From: Pseudomonadales bacterium
GTDB lineage: Bacteria; Pseudomonadota; Gammaproteobacteria; Pseudomonadales; Azotimanducaceae
DNA: 64,000 bases
Direction: 5' to 3'
Assembly (NCBI GenBank): GCA_012103505.1
Contig: WLWP01000001.1
Span: 3,658,001-3,722,000, forward strand
A program made the position numbers and the translations under genes. The notes under the pieces are model-generated. The model was not told where the DNA came from. It saw only the letters and a program-made list of their open reading frames with translations, and made no database searches. Position 1 is the stretch's first letter; every line of letters starts with the position of its first letter. This document shows, in pieces, positions 11,148 to 20,421 of the stretch.

Positions 11148-12875
11148 TTAACTCGCTTTAGTCACCAGCCAATCCTCCAAAACGAGATACTGAAGATCCG
11201 ACCCAAGAAACATTCGTAGCGCATCGACCGGCGAGCACACCATCGGCTCACCACGTCGATTGAGGGATGTGTTGAGTAACACGCCATTACCGGTTCGCTT
11301 TTCCATCGCCTCCAGCAAGGCGTAGTAGCGAGGATGCGCATCTTTAGATACTACTTGGGCGCGTGCTGTCCCATCTTCGTGAACGACTTCGGGAATACGA
11401 TCTCGCCAAGCTTGGGCAACATCAAACGTAATCGTCATAAAGGGCGCCGGGTGATCCGTACCGAGAATTTCTGCGGCAACCCGATCAAGCATACTCGGAC
11501 AAAATGGTCGCCACCGTTCCCTGAATTTAATTTGCTCATTGATCCGATCCGCGATGCCTTTGGCATTTGGACAACCTAAGATGCTACGACTGCCAAGTGC
11601 TCTCGGGCCGAATTCCATGCGCCCTTGGAACCACGCTACTGGATGACCTGCTGCCAGAATATCAGCGGTTGCCGCGACCGTGTCTGTGAGAGCTTGCACG
11701 CTCACCGCATCACCGGCCGCATCAATCGCAGCCTTACACTCTTTCGCTGTGAAGCTCGGGCCAAGATAGACATGCGTCATCGGCGCTATCCGGTCACCTC
11801 GCGCGTGTGCAACATAGGTCGCCGCACCCAGCGCTGTCCCAGAATCACCCGAAGCGGGTTGCACAAAAAGCGTGTCTATATCCGCACGGTTGAGCAACCG
11901 CTGGTTGAGCTTAACGTTTAATGCGCCACCACCGGCGAACGCAAGCTTGCCCGTTTCTGCCAACACATCGCCAAGGTGCGTGTCCACCAAACTGAGCACT
12001 CTTTCCTCAAAGAGATGCTGCATGGACGCGGCATAGTGTATATAGGGTTCGTCAGCCGCATCGTCTCGTCGACGCGGACCGAGCTTATCGATTAACTTTG
12101 TGCTGAAGAAAAAACTCTGACCTTCATCTTTGTGGCGTCGCAGCCCAACCGTATTGACCAGCTGTGTATCCACCCTTATCTCACCGTCCTCTATCTCGAT
12201 CAGGTCACTCAAGTCGTAGCGCGCGGGATCTCCATATGGCGCCATCCCCATTACCTTGTACTCACCATCGAGCATCTCGAAGCCTAGATACTCAGTGACC
12301 GCCCCGTACACGCCGCCAAGAGAATCTGGGTCGTAGAATTCCTTGATCTTATGGATCTCGCCATGGTCGCCGTAGCCAAAAAATGTGGTCGCATACTCCC
12401 CCTTACCGTCTACACCAAGAATCGCACACTTACTGTCGAAGCCGGATAGATGATAGGCGCTAGATGCATGGGCAAGATGATGCTCGACGGGGATAAACTC
12501 GGTGCGGTTCCAGTCTATGCCGAGCTCGACACCAAGTTCATGAACCGATTTCTTATGCGCACGGAAGCGTCTGTTTCCGTTAAACAAGGCATCCAACGCG
12601 CGATCGGGGGCATACCAGTATCTACGCGCATAGTGCCAGCGCGCCGGAGAAGACAACGGGATGTGGGCATACGGAAAAGCAACGTAGTCAATCTCTGACG
12701 GCTTAACACCAGCGGCATCTAAGCAGTACTTCGTTGCTTCTTTCGGGGTTCGCTTCTTAGCGTGTTTGTCCCGAACAAAGCGCTCTTCTTCTGCAGCGGC
12801 AACGGTTTCGCCATCGATCACCAATGCTGCAGATGGGTCATGCTGTAGTGCTCCGGATAACCCTAAAACGATCAA
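11148..12875 (-). CDS. NodU/CmcH family carbamoyltransferase
   Basis: 575 residues. It shows the family hallmarks LGLSGALQHDPSAALV at the N-terminus, EHHLAHASSAYHLSG with the metal-binding histidines, AFAGGGALNVKLNQ, and GRMEFGPRALGSRSIL in the C-terminal Kae1-like and YrdC-like parts. Members transfer carbamoyl from carbamoyl phosphate to a sugar hydroxyl. Position as the last gene of the waaF-waaC-waaG-waaP run matches the Pseudomonas LPS core locus, where such an enzyme carbamoylates an inner-core heptose. That target is inferred from context. Confidence 0.88.
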   Translation of the reverse strand: MIVLGLSGALQHDPSAALVIDGETVAAAEEERFVRDKHAKKRTPKEATKYCLDAAGVKPSEIDYVAFPYAHIPLSSPARWHYARRYWYAPDRALDALFNGNRRFRAHKKSVHELGVELGIDWNRTEFIPVEHHLAHASSAYHLSGFDSKCAILGVDGKGEYATTFFGYGDHGEIHKIKEFYDPDSLGGVYGAVTEYLGFEMLDGEYKVMGMAPYGDPARYDLSDLIEIEDGEIRVDTQLVNTVGLRRHKDEGQSFFFSTKLIDKLGPRRRDDAADEPYIHYAASMQHLFEERVLSLVDTHLGDVLAETGKLAFAGGGALNVKLNQRLLNRADIDTLFVQPASGDSGTALGAATYVAHARGDRIAPMTHVYLGPSFTAKECKAAIDAAGDAVSVQALTDTVAATADILAAGHPVAWFQGRMEFGPRALGSRSILGCPNAKGIADRINEQIKFRERWRPFCPSMLDRVAAEILGTDHPAPFMTITFDVAQAWRDRIPEVVHEDGTARAQVVSKDAHPRYYALLEAMEKRTGNGVLLNTSLNRRGEPMVCSPVDALRMFLGSDLQYLVLEDWLVTKAS

Positions 12876-12899
12876 AACTTTTCCTTCTCTTGCTCCGGA

Positions 12900-14273
12900 C
12901 TACGTCGGTGCTTCGGTCTCGGAAGACTCCGACTCTAGATAGTGCTGCCACGTTGCCAACAGCTCCGGATTGTCTGCCCAGTTTTCCAAAAAGCGTGCGA
13001 CATCTCGTTCAGAGTCGCCTTCGCGGACGGCATCGTAGTCAATCAACAACACATCATCGCCGTTGACCATAAAATTGGTCGCCTTGAGGTCTCCATGCGC
13101 AAGCCCGGCCTGGCGTAGCTTTTTAAGTAGAGCGACAACCTTTGGTGCAAGCACCTCCAACCGTTCCGGCGCATTGGCTAGAGTATGGACGAGATCTCGT
13201 TCTCCACAGTCAGGCATAACAAGATAGGATACACCGGCGAACCAACCCCATCTTTGTTCAAGCAAGGCGACCGGTTTAGCAGTATCGATCCCCAGGAAAT
13301 CCAAGCGATGGCCATTCATCCACGCGTTCCGCGCACGACGTTTGATCCAACGTTTTACCCGATGCGCGAGATCCTTAATGTTGTAGCGCTTGATAACATA
13401 CGCGTCGCCATCTATGACACACCGCACCACTGTGGCGCTGTTACCTAGTTTCAACGGCACCCCGGAAGTCATGAATTCCTCCGGGAAGACCATAAATCGT
13501 TGCAGCCGCGGCCAATGCTGCCGATCGCAAAGAAAATCCCGAGTGAACTTTTGCCGCTGGACAAACTCGGTGCACTCACGCTGCGTCTTCTTGAGGTAGC
13601 GGCGCACCCGTAAATGCCGTTCGCGGCGAGTCAGTCTTTGTACCTGTTCGGTTGAGCCCATGCGCGCGACATACTCACCACGCTCGTGGGCATAGCTCGC
13701 CCAAATTTCACCAATCTCATCATCAAATTCCGGAGCTCTTTGTGCAAGCATCGCGGCTAAGTTGGTTAGGTGGTGTCGAACCAGCTGAGCCCGTCTTAAA
13801 CTATCCGAGTCAACGGCATAAACCACCCCCTCCGATCGGATAAAATTATCCAGGTGAGGGTCAGATTGGACAAGATTGGCATCGTGGAGTCGGGCTAGGC
13901 AGTGCACCGCCGCGAGAATCTCTCCGTGGTCTGCAGCGGATAAACCAACGGCGCCCGGTAGGGCTTGATACAGAGCAATATAGCCCCCTTGATCCACAGT
14001 GGCGCCCTGGCCAATAACAGGAGGTGATGGCGCTTCAGAACTGGCCATGAGAGCAGCGCCGTTTAGCTCCCTACCCCAATATCGGCGCGCTTGTCGGCCA
14101 TAAAATATCTTCGCAAAAACGGTTCGCCCCTCGCATAGAGCGATACCAGAGACCCGCCGTCCCGGCAGAACTCGTGTGACTTGCTGGAACTCTAACGTTT
14201 GGATGCTGCTGTCACCCACGTCCTTATCCGGATCCAATTGGACGTCTATCTGAAAAGGCGCATGCAAGTTCAT
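12900..14273 (-). CDS. two-domain lipopolysaccharide core kinase-like protein
   Basis: 457 residues from the ATG at 14273, 33 nt after waaP. Two kinase-like units are visible. The first has QSDPHLDNFI as catalytic loop and VDSDS as metal-binding motif. The second, after about 260 residues, has AHGDLKATNF and LIDYDA. Both resemble the InaA/WaaP kinase superfamily. In Pseudomonas the equivalent place is held by separate core kinase genes, so this may be their fusion. The first unit has Ser instead of His before the catalytic Asp and may be less active. The frame is open upstream into waaP, but the internal Met gives the sensible start. Confidence 0.72.
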   Translation of the reverse strand: MNLHAPFQIDVQLDPDKDVGDSSIQTLEFQQVTRVLPGRRVSGIALCEGRTVFAKIFYGRQARRYWGRELNGAALMASSEAPSPPVIGQGATVDQGGYIALYQALPGAVGLSAADHGEILAAVHCLARLHDANLVQSDPHLDNFIRSEGVVYAVDSDSLRRAQLVRHHLTNLAAMLAQRAPEFDDEIGEIWASYAHERGEYVARMGSTEQVQRLTRRERHLRVRRYLKKTQRECTEFVQRQKFTRDFLCDRQHWPRLQRFMVFPEEFMTSGVPLKLGNSATVVRCVIDGDAYVIKRYNIKDLAHRVKRWIKRRARNAWMNGHRLDFLGIDTAKPVALLEQRWGWFAGVSYLVMPDCGERDLVHTLANAPERLEVLAPKVVALLKKLRQAGLAHGDLKATNFMVNGDDVLLIDYDAVREGDSERDVARFLENWADNPELLATWQHYLESESSETEAPT

Positions 14274-14305
14274 CCCTGCCTTCTTCAAGCCTTCGGTCGT
14301 AAACC

Positions 14306-15133
14306 TCAACTTGCGCCTCCACCGTAAAGTCCTTTCACTAGTCCTTTTCTGAGTCCTTCCTGATACAAATTCTCGGCGCGAAGATAAACACTCTGCCAAA
14401 AGTCCCCACGTTCACGAAGCTCTGCACGCAAAGGTCTGCCTGTATAGACACGAATAAAACGCAGCCAGTCTCGCCGCGTGTAGCCAAGGTCCAATGTAGA
14501 AAACAACAACGCCGCAAGATCTCTGCGTAACCAGCGCTCGGGGACAACGTCGAACCGCCGAGCTCTGTGCAGGTCGAGCACAGCAAGATCAAATTCATCG
14601 TTCTTCAGTGCCACTCCTTCAGCCAGCAAGTGACAGATGTAGAAATCTCGGTGGATGAATCCGTGCGTATGGAACTCCCGGGCAAATTTGGCGACTGCCA
14701 CGAGCATGCGCAGACGGGTGAGCGGTGAAGCCATGTGCTCAAACCATGGCTCAACCACATCTTCGAGGCTGGTGTGATCTTTCAGTTCATCGCAAAGAAC
14801 AAAAGAACGTCTCGACGCATAAGAACCATCGTCCGTTGCAAATGCAGCGGCCAGCGGTGCTCGAATACCCACCTTCTCGAGATCCCGGCAGGCTTCGTAC
14901 TCGTTTTCTGCGCCCAAGATGGGGCGCTTAAATTGTACCCAGTTCTTGATCACTTCGAGCCAGCCCACGCCGTCATGGAGCTTCACAAAATAAGCTCTAC
15001 CATCAAGTTCTACGCGCATCGTCTTGCGCCGAGCGACCTCGCGGAAGACTTCACCATCGAGTGCAAACGCTCGCTCCAAAGCCTCCGTTTCGGACCACAA
15101 TTTCGATACATCTGCGCGTAGATAAACCGTCAC
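14306..15133 (-). CDS. waaP: lipopolysaccharide core heptose(I) kinase
   Basis: 275 residues from a GTG at 15133 that overlaps the stop of the upstream glycosyltransferase (GTGA). YFVKLHDGVGW holds the ATP-binding Lys, FIHRDFYICHLL is the catalytic loop with HRDFY typical of WaaP/RfaP, and LAVLDLHRAR the metal-binding Asp. It phosphorylates heptose I of the inner core, which stabilises the outer membrane through divalent cations. Overlap with neighbours on both sides supports translational coupling within the core operon. Confidence 0.93.
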   Translation of the reverse strand: MTVYLRADVSKLWSETEALERAFALDGEVFREVARRKTMRVELDGRAYFVKLHDGVGWLEVIKNWVQFKRPILGAENEYEACRDLEKVGIRAPLAAAFATDDGSYASRRSFVLCDELKDHTSLEDVVEPWFEHMASPLTRLRMLVAVAKFAREFHTHGFIHRDFYICHLLAEGVALKNDEFDLAVLDLHRARRFDVVPERWLRRDLAALLFSTLDLGYTRRDWLRFIRVYTGRPLRAELRERGDFWQSVYLRAENLYQEGLRKGLVKGLYGGGAS

Positions 15134-17400
15134 AGCGTTTGGTTCCGCTGCCTGTCAGAGTATTCCGAGATGATGGCCACTGCGTTGGACGACATGTCAA
15201 AAAGCTGATCGTTGGCTTGCCCAAATGCCACTCCGTTCGATGACCATGAAGCACGAAGCGCGCCATCCAACAGTGTCTCCGATACCGCTGTATTCAGATT
15301 CGCTTGCTCAAACGGTTCATCGATCACCACGCCAGCACTAGCCTCTTCAACATAATGTGCAAAGCCACAGACAGAAGTTGCGATTACCGGCAACCCGGCG
15401 ATGATCGCCTCGATTAAAACTAAGCCACCACTCTCCATGTAGGCCGGGTGGACCATTAAATCAGCTGCCTGCAGCACATCGGGGATATCTGTACGTCCTT
15501 TCTGGACCGTCAGTTGTTCCTCTATCCCAAGTTTTCGTGCCTGACGCAAGAAGGCTTGCGGATTGTCTTGACCAATCACCAAGAATCGAGAGCAGTCGCG
15601 AATGGCTTGAGGGAGCGACGCAAACGCTAAGAGCGCGCGATCCAGACCCTTGGTGATGAAGCCGCTGCCTACCAATAGCAGAAGATAGTCATCGTCCGCT
15701 AAACCCAATTCAGTGCGCACACGCTGACGCTGAATCCTCGCATCCGGACCACGCGCTCGATCCCGACTGACCCCAGGAGGCAATAAATGAAACCGTCGTT
15801 CTTGGGTATCATAGTATTGCTGAAACTGTTCTTGCTGCGTATCGGTGATTAATAGAATCTCTGTGTCGCTTTCCTTGTTGAATACAGCGCGCTCGTATTC
15901 TGCCATTTGCTTGTAGCGCTTGGTCCGACGGTACAGCGCCGTTCGCATCGCCTGAGCTTTGTGTTCAAAGCAACTATCAGCCGCATAATAAATGTCTAAG
16001 CCCGGAATTTTGTTGAACCCGATATGAGCAACAGGTCTTCGCCATCGCGCCGCCTCGGCAACGTATTCTCCAAACTGTTGATACCGGACGTGATTTACCA
16101 CCCCCTGTACACTAACGGTTTCCACGCGAAAGCCTTCGGGTACTTCACCTATCCACGCAAGACAGTAGACGTATATCTCATAACCGGCGGCTTGGCAGGC
16201 CAGGGCAATCTTTAAGAAGTCACGTTGCAAGCCACCATAGTCAAAATATCGAAAGAGCGAGAACACGAGTAGGGGTTTGCGTTTTTTGCTAAACGTTTCT
16301 AAATAGTCGATCGCTTCCGGCACCAGACTAAACAGTGCAGGGTCTTCTTTTGCGGCCATGCCACGTAAAGACCAGGCTTCCCGCTCGTCAGAAGTTAGCA
16401 AACGGATGAGTTCTGAATTGAGCTCATCTTGGGTTGGGTTCGTTAGAACAATGCCGGTGTCGTGCTCGATCATGTATCGAGCATAGCCACAGTTTTTAGT
16501 GATCAAGGCTGGCAGACCGGCAAGCATCGACTCGATAATTACCATCCCGGCCGTCTCATCATATGCCGGATGCAACAGTGCGTCCGCGGCGAACAAGAAC
16601 CTAGGCACATCATCTCGACCTTCGGCGAAGAAAGTTATCTGTTTCGAGATCCCCAACCGCATCGCCATACGTTCAAAACTCTCCGCCTTATCCCGACCGA
16701 TGACATATAGATGCACTCGATCACGTATCTCCCGCGGTAGGGACGCGACGGCTATCAGAACGCGATCGAGACCCTTCTTCTTGAACCCTGAACCAACGAA
16801 CAACAAGACCAAATCATCTTCAGATTGACCAAGTTCCGCGCGCATTTCGCATCGGATCTCAGTTCGATTAGGCGGCGCGATTCGATCGCTTTCAATACCC
16901 GGTGGAAGCGCATGGAAACGGTTTTCTGGTGTTCGGTAGTGATGCCGATAGCGCGGCACTTCGACATTCGAAATCATCAAGATTTCGGTATCGTGAGCCG
17001 CGCCAAAGACCGCTTTCTCTGCAGCATAGAAACTTTTGAATCTTGGTAACAAGCGGTACCACGCGTCTCGTTGGGAGTGCGCCTTTTCGATGTAGCAGGA
17101 GTCTCCGGCATAGTAAACATCAAGGCCCGCAATCTTGTTGAAGCCAACGACCAGATCAAAGTCACCGGCGCGGACCTGATGCAAAACATCTTCCGCAAAA
17201 TTGTCGTACTGCGTGTGCCGATTGAATCCGACAATCGGCAGTTCAATGAAATCAACATCATCGATGATGGGACCCTGCCACCTAAGAGTGAAAACTTTGA
17301 CCGAATGACCTCTACGCTGACACTCCTGCAGGAGTTTCATCATGTCTCTCTGTATTCCTCCGTATGGGAAATACTTGAAGATGACAAATGCAAACCTCAT
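15130..17400 (-). CDS. waaG: tandem WaaG-like glycosyltransferase (two fused GT4 domains)
   Basis: 756 residues from ATG 17400, whose ATGA overlaps the waaC stop. Two complete WaaG-like GT4 units follow each other. Unit 1 starts MRFAFVIFKYFPYGGIQRD and contains GFNKIAGLDVYYAGDSC, LLFVGSGFKKKGLDR and HPAYDETAGMVIIESMLAGLP. Unit 2 starts LLVFSLFRYFDYGGLQRD and contains GFNKIPGLDIYYAADSC, LLLVGSGFITKGLDR and HPAYMESGGLVLIEAIIAGLP. Single WaaG proteins are about 370 residues and add the first outer-core hexose to heptose II. Both units keep the acidic donor-binding motif near the end, so both could be active. The upstream open frame lies inside waaC and is not used. Confidence 0.88.
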   Translation of the reverse strand: MRFAFVIFKYFPYGGIQRDMMKLLQECQRRGHSVKVFTLRWQGPIIDDVDFIELPIVGFNRHTQYDNFAEDVLHQVRAGDFDLVVGFNKIAGLDVYYAGDSCYIEKAHSQRDAWYRLLPRFKSFYAAEKAVFGAAHDTEILMISNVEVPRYRHHYRTPENRFHALPPGIESDRIAPPNRTEIRCEMRAELGQSEDDLVLLFVGSGFKKKGLDRVLIAVASLPREIRDRVHLYVIGRDKAESFERMAMRLGISKQITFFAEGRDDVPRFLFAADALLHPAYDETAGMVIIESMLAGLPALITKNCGYARYMIEHDTGIVLTNPTQDELNSELIRLLTSDEREAWSLRGMAAKEDPALFSLVPEAIDYLETFSKKRKPLLVFSLFRYFDYGGLQRDFLKIALACQAAGYEIYVYCLAWIGEVPEGFRVETVSVQGVVNHVRYQQFGEYVAEAARWRRPVAHIGFNKIPGLDIYYAADSCFEHKAQAMRTALYRRTKRYKQMAEYERAVFNKESDTEILLITDTQQEQFQQYYDTQERRFHLLPPGVSRDRARGPDARIQRQRVRTELGLADDDYLLLLVGSGFITKGLDRALLAFASLPQAIRDCSRFLVIGQDNPQAFLRQARKLGIEEQLTVQKGRTDIPDVLQAADLMVHPAYMESGGLVLIEAIIAGLPVIATSVCGFAHYVEEASAGVVIDEPFEQANLNTAVSETLLDGALRASWSSNGVAFGQANDQLFDMSSNAVAIISEYSDRQRNQTL

Positions 17401-18413
17401 CGCTGCAACTGCCCACGACTGGAGACAAAGACTCTCTCCGGCGTAATCGACGCAAAACAGGGTGGGTACACCGTTGCATGCTGCCAGACCAGATCTGGCC
17501 CTACATACTGGGTGCACTTTTTGCGCACACACGGGGAACACATAGTATCGCCCTGGATAATTTTAGCTTGCTTGCCGCGGCAGCCAGTTAGGTCACCACT
17601 CGTAGCGCCATACAATCCTGTTGTTGGTACACCCAGGGCAGCAGCAAGGTGGCCGAGCCCGGAATCGACCGTCACAACCAACACACTTGCCGCTAGGATC
17701 TCGATAAGCTCATCCAATGGGCGTCTGTCGATCATCGTCGCCCCTGCCTCAACGAGAAGTTCTGCTCGAATCTTTTCCGATTCGTCTCCCCACGTCACGA
17801 TCGGTTGCATCCCTTCTTGAACAAACCTCTGCACCAAGTCGATCCACATGGCTTCGGGCCAGTGCTTCGTCGCCCAAGTGGTGCCGTGCAGTAAGAAGAC
17901 CTGATTGCCTGTTGCAGGTGCGCGCTCTATTCCGGAACGCCACGAGGGTAGAACGTCGTAACCAAGGACGGCACTCAACAGTTGACGCTGCCTGTCTATT
18001 GCATGACCACCCTTTTTTATCCGGCAACGGTCTGAGTAAAAGAAAGCGCTCCAAGGCTCTCGCGCCGAGGTGTGTGAAAATCCTGCTTTCGGTCCACGCG
18101 CACAAGCCGCAAACAGCGCGCTCTTAATCAAACCTTGGGAATCAATCACCTGGTCGTAGTGAGATTCACGCAACAGTGCAACAAAAGCTTTTACTTCCTC
18201 GCGATGAGCAAAGAGGTTCTTACGCCATCGACGCCAAGCTACCGGAATAACTTTGCCGACACCGGGATGTTGCCGAGCGATATCTGCAAACGATTCTTCG
18301 ACAACCCAATCGACGCTCATGCCATTGTCGATGGCGTCGTTAACTGCAGGCAGCGCGTGGACGACATCCCCAAGCGAGGAGGTTTTGATGAGTAGAACTG
18401 ACTTACGGGACAT
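17397..18413 (-). CDS. waaC: lipopolysaccharide heptosyltransferase I
   Basis: 338 residues. GT9 features are clear: VLLIKTSSLGDVVHALPAV at the N-terminus, DSQGLIKSAL, HGTTWATKHWPE, WGDESEKIRAE, and VVTVDSGLGHLAAALGVPT. It transfers the first heptose from ADP-heptose to Kdo2-lipid A. The stop overlaps the start of the tandem WaaG gene, and it lies 8 bp after waaF on the same strand. The TSSLGD motif and TKHWP distinguish WaaC from WaaF. Confidence 0.93.
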   Translation of the reverse strand: MSRKSVLLIKTSSLGDVVHALPAVNDAIDNGMSVDWVVEESFADIARQHPGVGKVIPVAWRRWRKNLFAHREEVKAFVALLRESHYDQVIDSQGLIKSALFAACARGPKAGFSHTSAREPWSAFFYSDRCRIKKGGHAIDRQRQLLSAVLGYDVLPSWRSGIERAPATGNQVFLLHGTTWATKHWPEAMWIDLVQRFVQEGMQPIVTWGDESEKIRAELLVEAGATMIDRRPLDELIEILAASVLVVTVDSGLGHLAAALGVPTTGLYGATSGDLTGCRGKQAKIIQGDTMCSPCVRKKCTQYVGPDLVWQHATVYPPCFASITPERVFVSSRGQLQR

Positions 18414-18421
18414 CGTGACCG

Positions 18422-19423
18422 TTAGGAAGTGATCCGCTCTATCACCCGATCAGGCAATAGAGCGTTGAGGCAGCGCCGATGTTCGAGCGGACACTCTCGC
18501 TGAAAACAAGGACGGCAGTCCATCTCGAGCTCAACCACTTGGGCTGCCGTACCTAATGGCGGTGTAAATCTGGGTGAAGTCGAGCCAAAGATACCGATAG
18601 TAGGGATACCTAGCGCGCACGCTACGTGCATCAATCCTGAGTCGTTGCAAACGACGCGCGTACAAACTGCGATTAGATCAATTGCATCCAACATCGACGT
18701 CTTGCCAGCCAGGTTAACAACTCCGGGCACACGTTCAGCAATTTGGTCGCAGTCCCGCACATCCCCTGGAGAGCCCAGGAGCCAAACATTGCTACCTGAG
18801 TCGATCAAGGAATCGGCGAGCTTCGCATAATGTTCAGCGGGCCATTTTTTAGCCGCGCCAAACTCTGCGCCAGGACAAAGAGCCACGACATTCGCTGGAT
18901 CCAAATCAAGCCGGCTTAGGCACTTCCTCTGATTTTCTGCATCTACAGTCAATTTAGGCAGAGGATAAGGTTGATTGGGTAACTTACCCGCTGGATCAGC
19001 CAGCGCCATAAAGCGTTCGATCATAAGCGGATATTCGCTCAAATCGCGCAAGCGTCGGTTCAGCAACCCGAAACGGGCTTCGCCGTGCCAGCCAATTCGT
19101 TCGGGTATGTTCGCAAATACGGGGTAGAGCGCGGATTTCCAACTGTTCGGCAGCACGTAGGCAGCATCAAAGTCAAAGTCCTTGAGGATGCGTCCCATCT
19201 GCCATCGTTTGGCGAATGCCAATTGCCCATGTGTAACATCGATTGGCAGGACCCGTCGAATTCCGGGCATCCGTTCGGCCACCGAGACTGTCGCTCGCGG
19301 CGCCGCCATATAGACTTCGTTGTAGCGAGCAGCTAACAATTGCACCAACGCGTGCGACATCACCATGTCGCCTACCCAGGCTGGCCCAATAATTACTGCC
19401 CTATTTAGACCTTCGTGTGCCAC
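18422..19423 (-). CDS. waaF: lipopolysaccharide heptosyltransferase II
   Basis: 333 residues from GTG 19423. AVIIGPAWVGDMVMSHALVQ, VLPNSWKSALYP, ALCPGAEFGAAKKWPAEHYA and VCNDSGLMHVACALGIPTIGIFGST identify GT9 heptosyltransferase WaaF, which adds the second heptose. The start lies 19 bp inside the 3' end of ilvE, so expression is probably coupled to it. It leads the run of LPS core genes on this strand. Confidence 0.94.
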   Translation of the reverse strand: MAHEGLNRAVIIGPAWVGDMVMSHALVQLLAARYNEVYMAAPRATVSVAERMPGIRRVLPIDVTHGQLAFAKRWQMGRILKDFDFDAAYVLPNSWKSALYPVFANIPERIGWHGEARFGLLNRRLRDLSEYPLMIERFMALADPAGKLPNQPYPLPKLTVDAENQRKCLSRLDLDPANVVALCPGAEFGAAKKWPAEHYAKLADSLIDSGSNVWLLGSPGDVRDCDQIAERVPGVVNLAGKTSMLDAIDLIAVCTRVVCNDSGLMHVACALGIPTIGIFGSTSPRFTPPLGTAAQVVELEMDCRPCFQRECPLEHRRCLNALLPDRVIERITS

Positions 19424-20334
19424 TCAGGAAAACTGTTTCGCTGACCACGTACCTGATCAAAATAGGCCGTTTGCAACCGTTCTGTAATGGGTCCTCGGCG
19501 ACCAGCACCTATGGTGCGCCCGTCAAGACTATTAATGGGTAAGACCTCTGCGGCAGTCCCAGTAAAAAACGCCTCGTCAGCGATATAGACCTCGTCCCGC
19601 GTTATGCGGCGTTCGTGGATTGTAAGGCCAGCTTCAGCAGCAAGTGCAAACACGGTGTCACGAGTTATGCCGGCTAAACAGGATGTGAGCTCGGGCGTGT
19701 GCAGTTCGCCGTTCTTAATCAGGAAAATATTCTCACCGCTGCCTTCGGCAACATATCCTTCATTATCCAACAAAAGGGCTTCGTCGCAGCCGCTATCCAG
19801 CGCCTCGTGTAGCGCCAGTATCGAGTTAGTGTAATTACCGTTGGACTTCGCCTTACACATGGTGATGTTGACGTGGTGGCGCGTGTACGACGAGGTTCGC
19901 ACCTTAATGCCTTTTTCGCGGGAATCAGCGTCCATATAGTCAGGCCACGGCCAGGCAGCAATTGTTAGATGGACCGATAAGCCCTGCGCTCGCAAGCCCA
20001 TCGCCTCAGATCCAAGAAATGCCATTGGTCGCAAATACCCTTCATCGAGCTCATTCGAACGAAAGCAATCTCGCTGAGCTTCATTTACTTGTTCTGGCGT
20101 GTACGGAATCGTCAGCCCCAATATATGGGCTGAGTTGAACAGACGTTCTGTATGTTCGTGCAGTCTAAAAATGCACGGGCCTTGAGGTGTGTTATAGGCA
20201 CGCACACCTTCAAATACACCGAGCCCATAGTGCAGCGTATGCGTGAGCACATGCACCTTGGCATCGCGCCACGGCACCAGCTCACCATCCATCCAGATGA
20301 ATCCATCGCGGTCTGCAAAATTTGGGTCGGTCAT
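19405..20334 (-). CDS. ilvE: branched-chain amino acid aminotransferase
   Basis: 309 residues. Class IV fold signatures: DGELVPWRDAKVHVLTHTLHYGLGVFEGVRAY, the PLP lysine region CKAKSNGNYTNSI, and EGYVAEGSGENIFLI. It makes the last step of Val/Leu/Ile synthesis. It begins the operon into waaF, an arrangement known in pseudomonads, and fits with ilvD further along the window. D-amino acid aminotransferase is a relative but is shorter. Confidence 0.95.
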   Translation of the reverse strand: MTDPNFADRDGFIWMDGELVPWRDAKVHVLTHTLHYGLGVFEGVRAYNTPQGPCIFRLHEHTERLFNSAHILGLTIPYTPEQVNEAQRDCFRSNELDEGYLRPMAFLGSEAMGLRAQGLSVHLTIAAWPWPDYMDADSREKGIKVRTSSYTRHHVNITMCKAKSNGNYTNSILALHEALDSGCDEALLLDNEGYVAEGSGENIFLIKNGELHTPELTSCLAGITRDTVFALAAEAGLTIHERRITRDEVYIADEAFFTGTAAEVLPINSLDGRTIGAGRRGPITERLQTAYFDQVRGQRNSFPEWHTKV

Positions 20335-20421
20335 GTATCTACAGGTCAGTCGTCACGGCGCGGTATTCCACCATAAATCGCCTAGCAATGCAGCCAGAAA
20401 CCCGCCGAGGTGGCGGTGTAA

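Noticed and set aside
20112..20318. Small ORFs antisense to ilvE and to the ATPase gene
   Set aside because: Out-of-frame shadows of strongly conserved coding regions.
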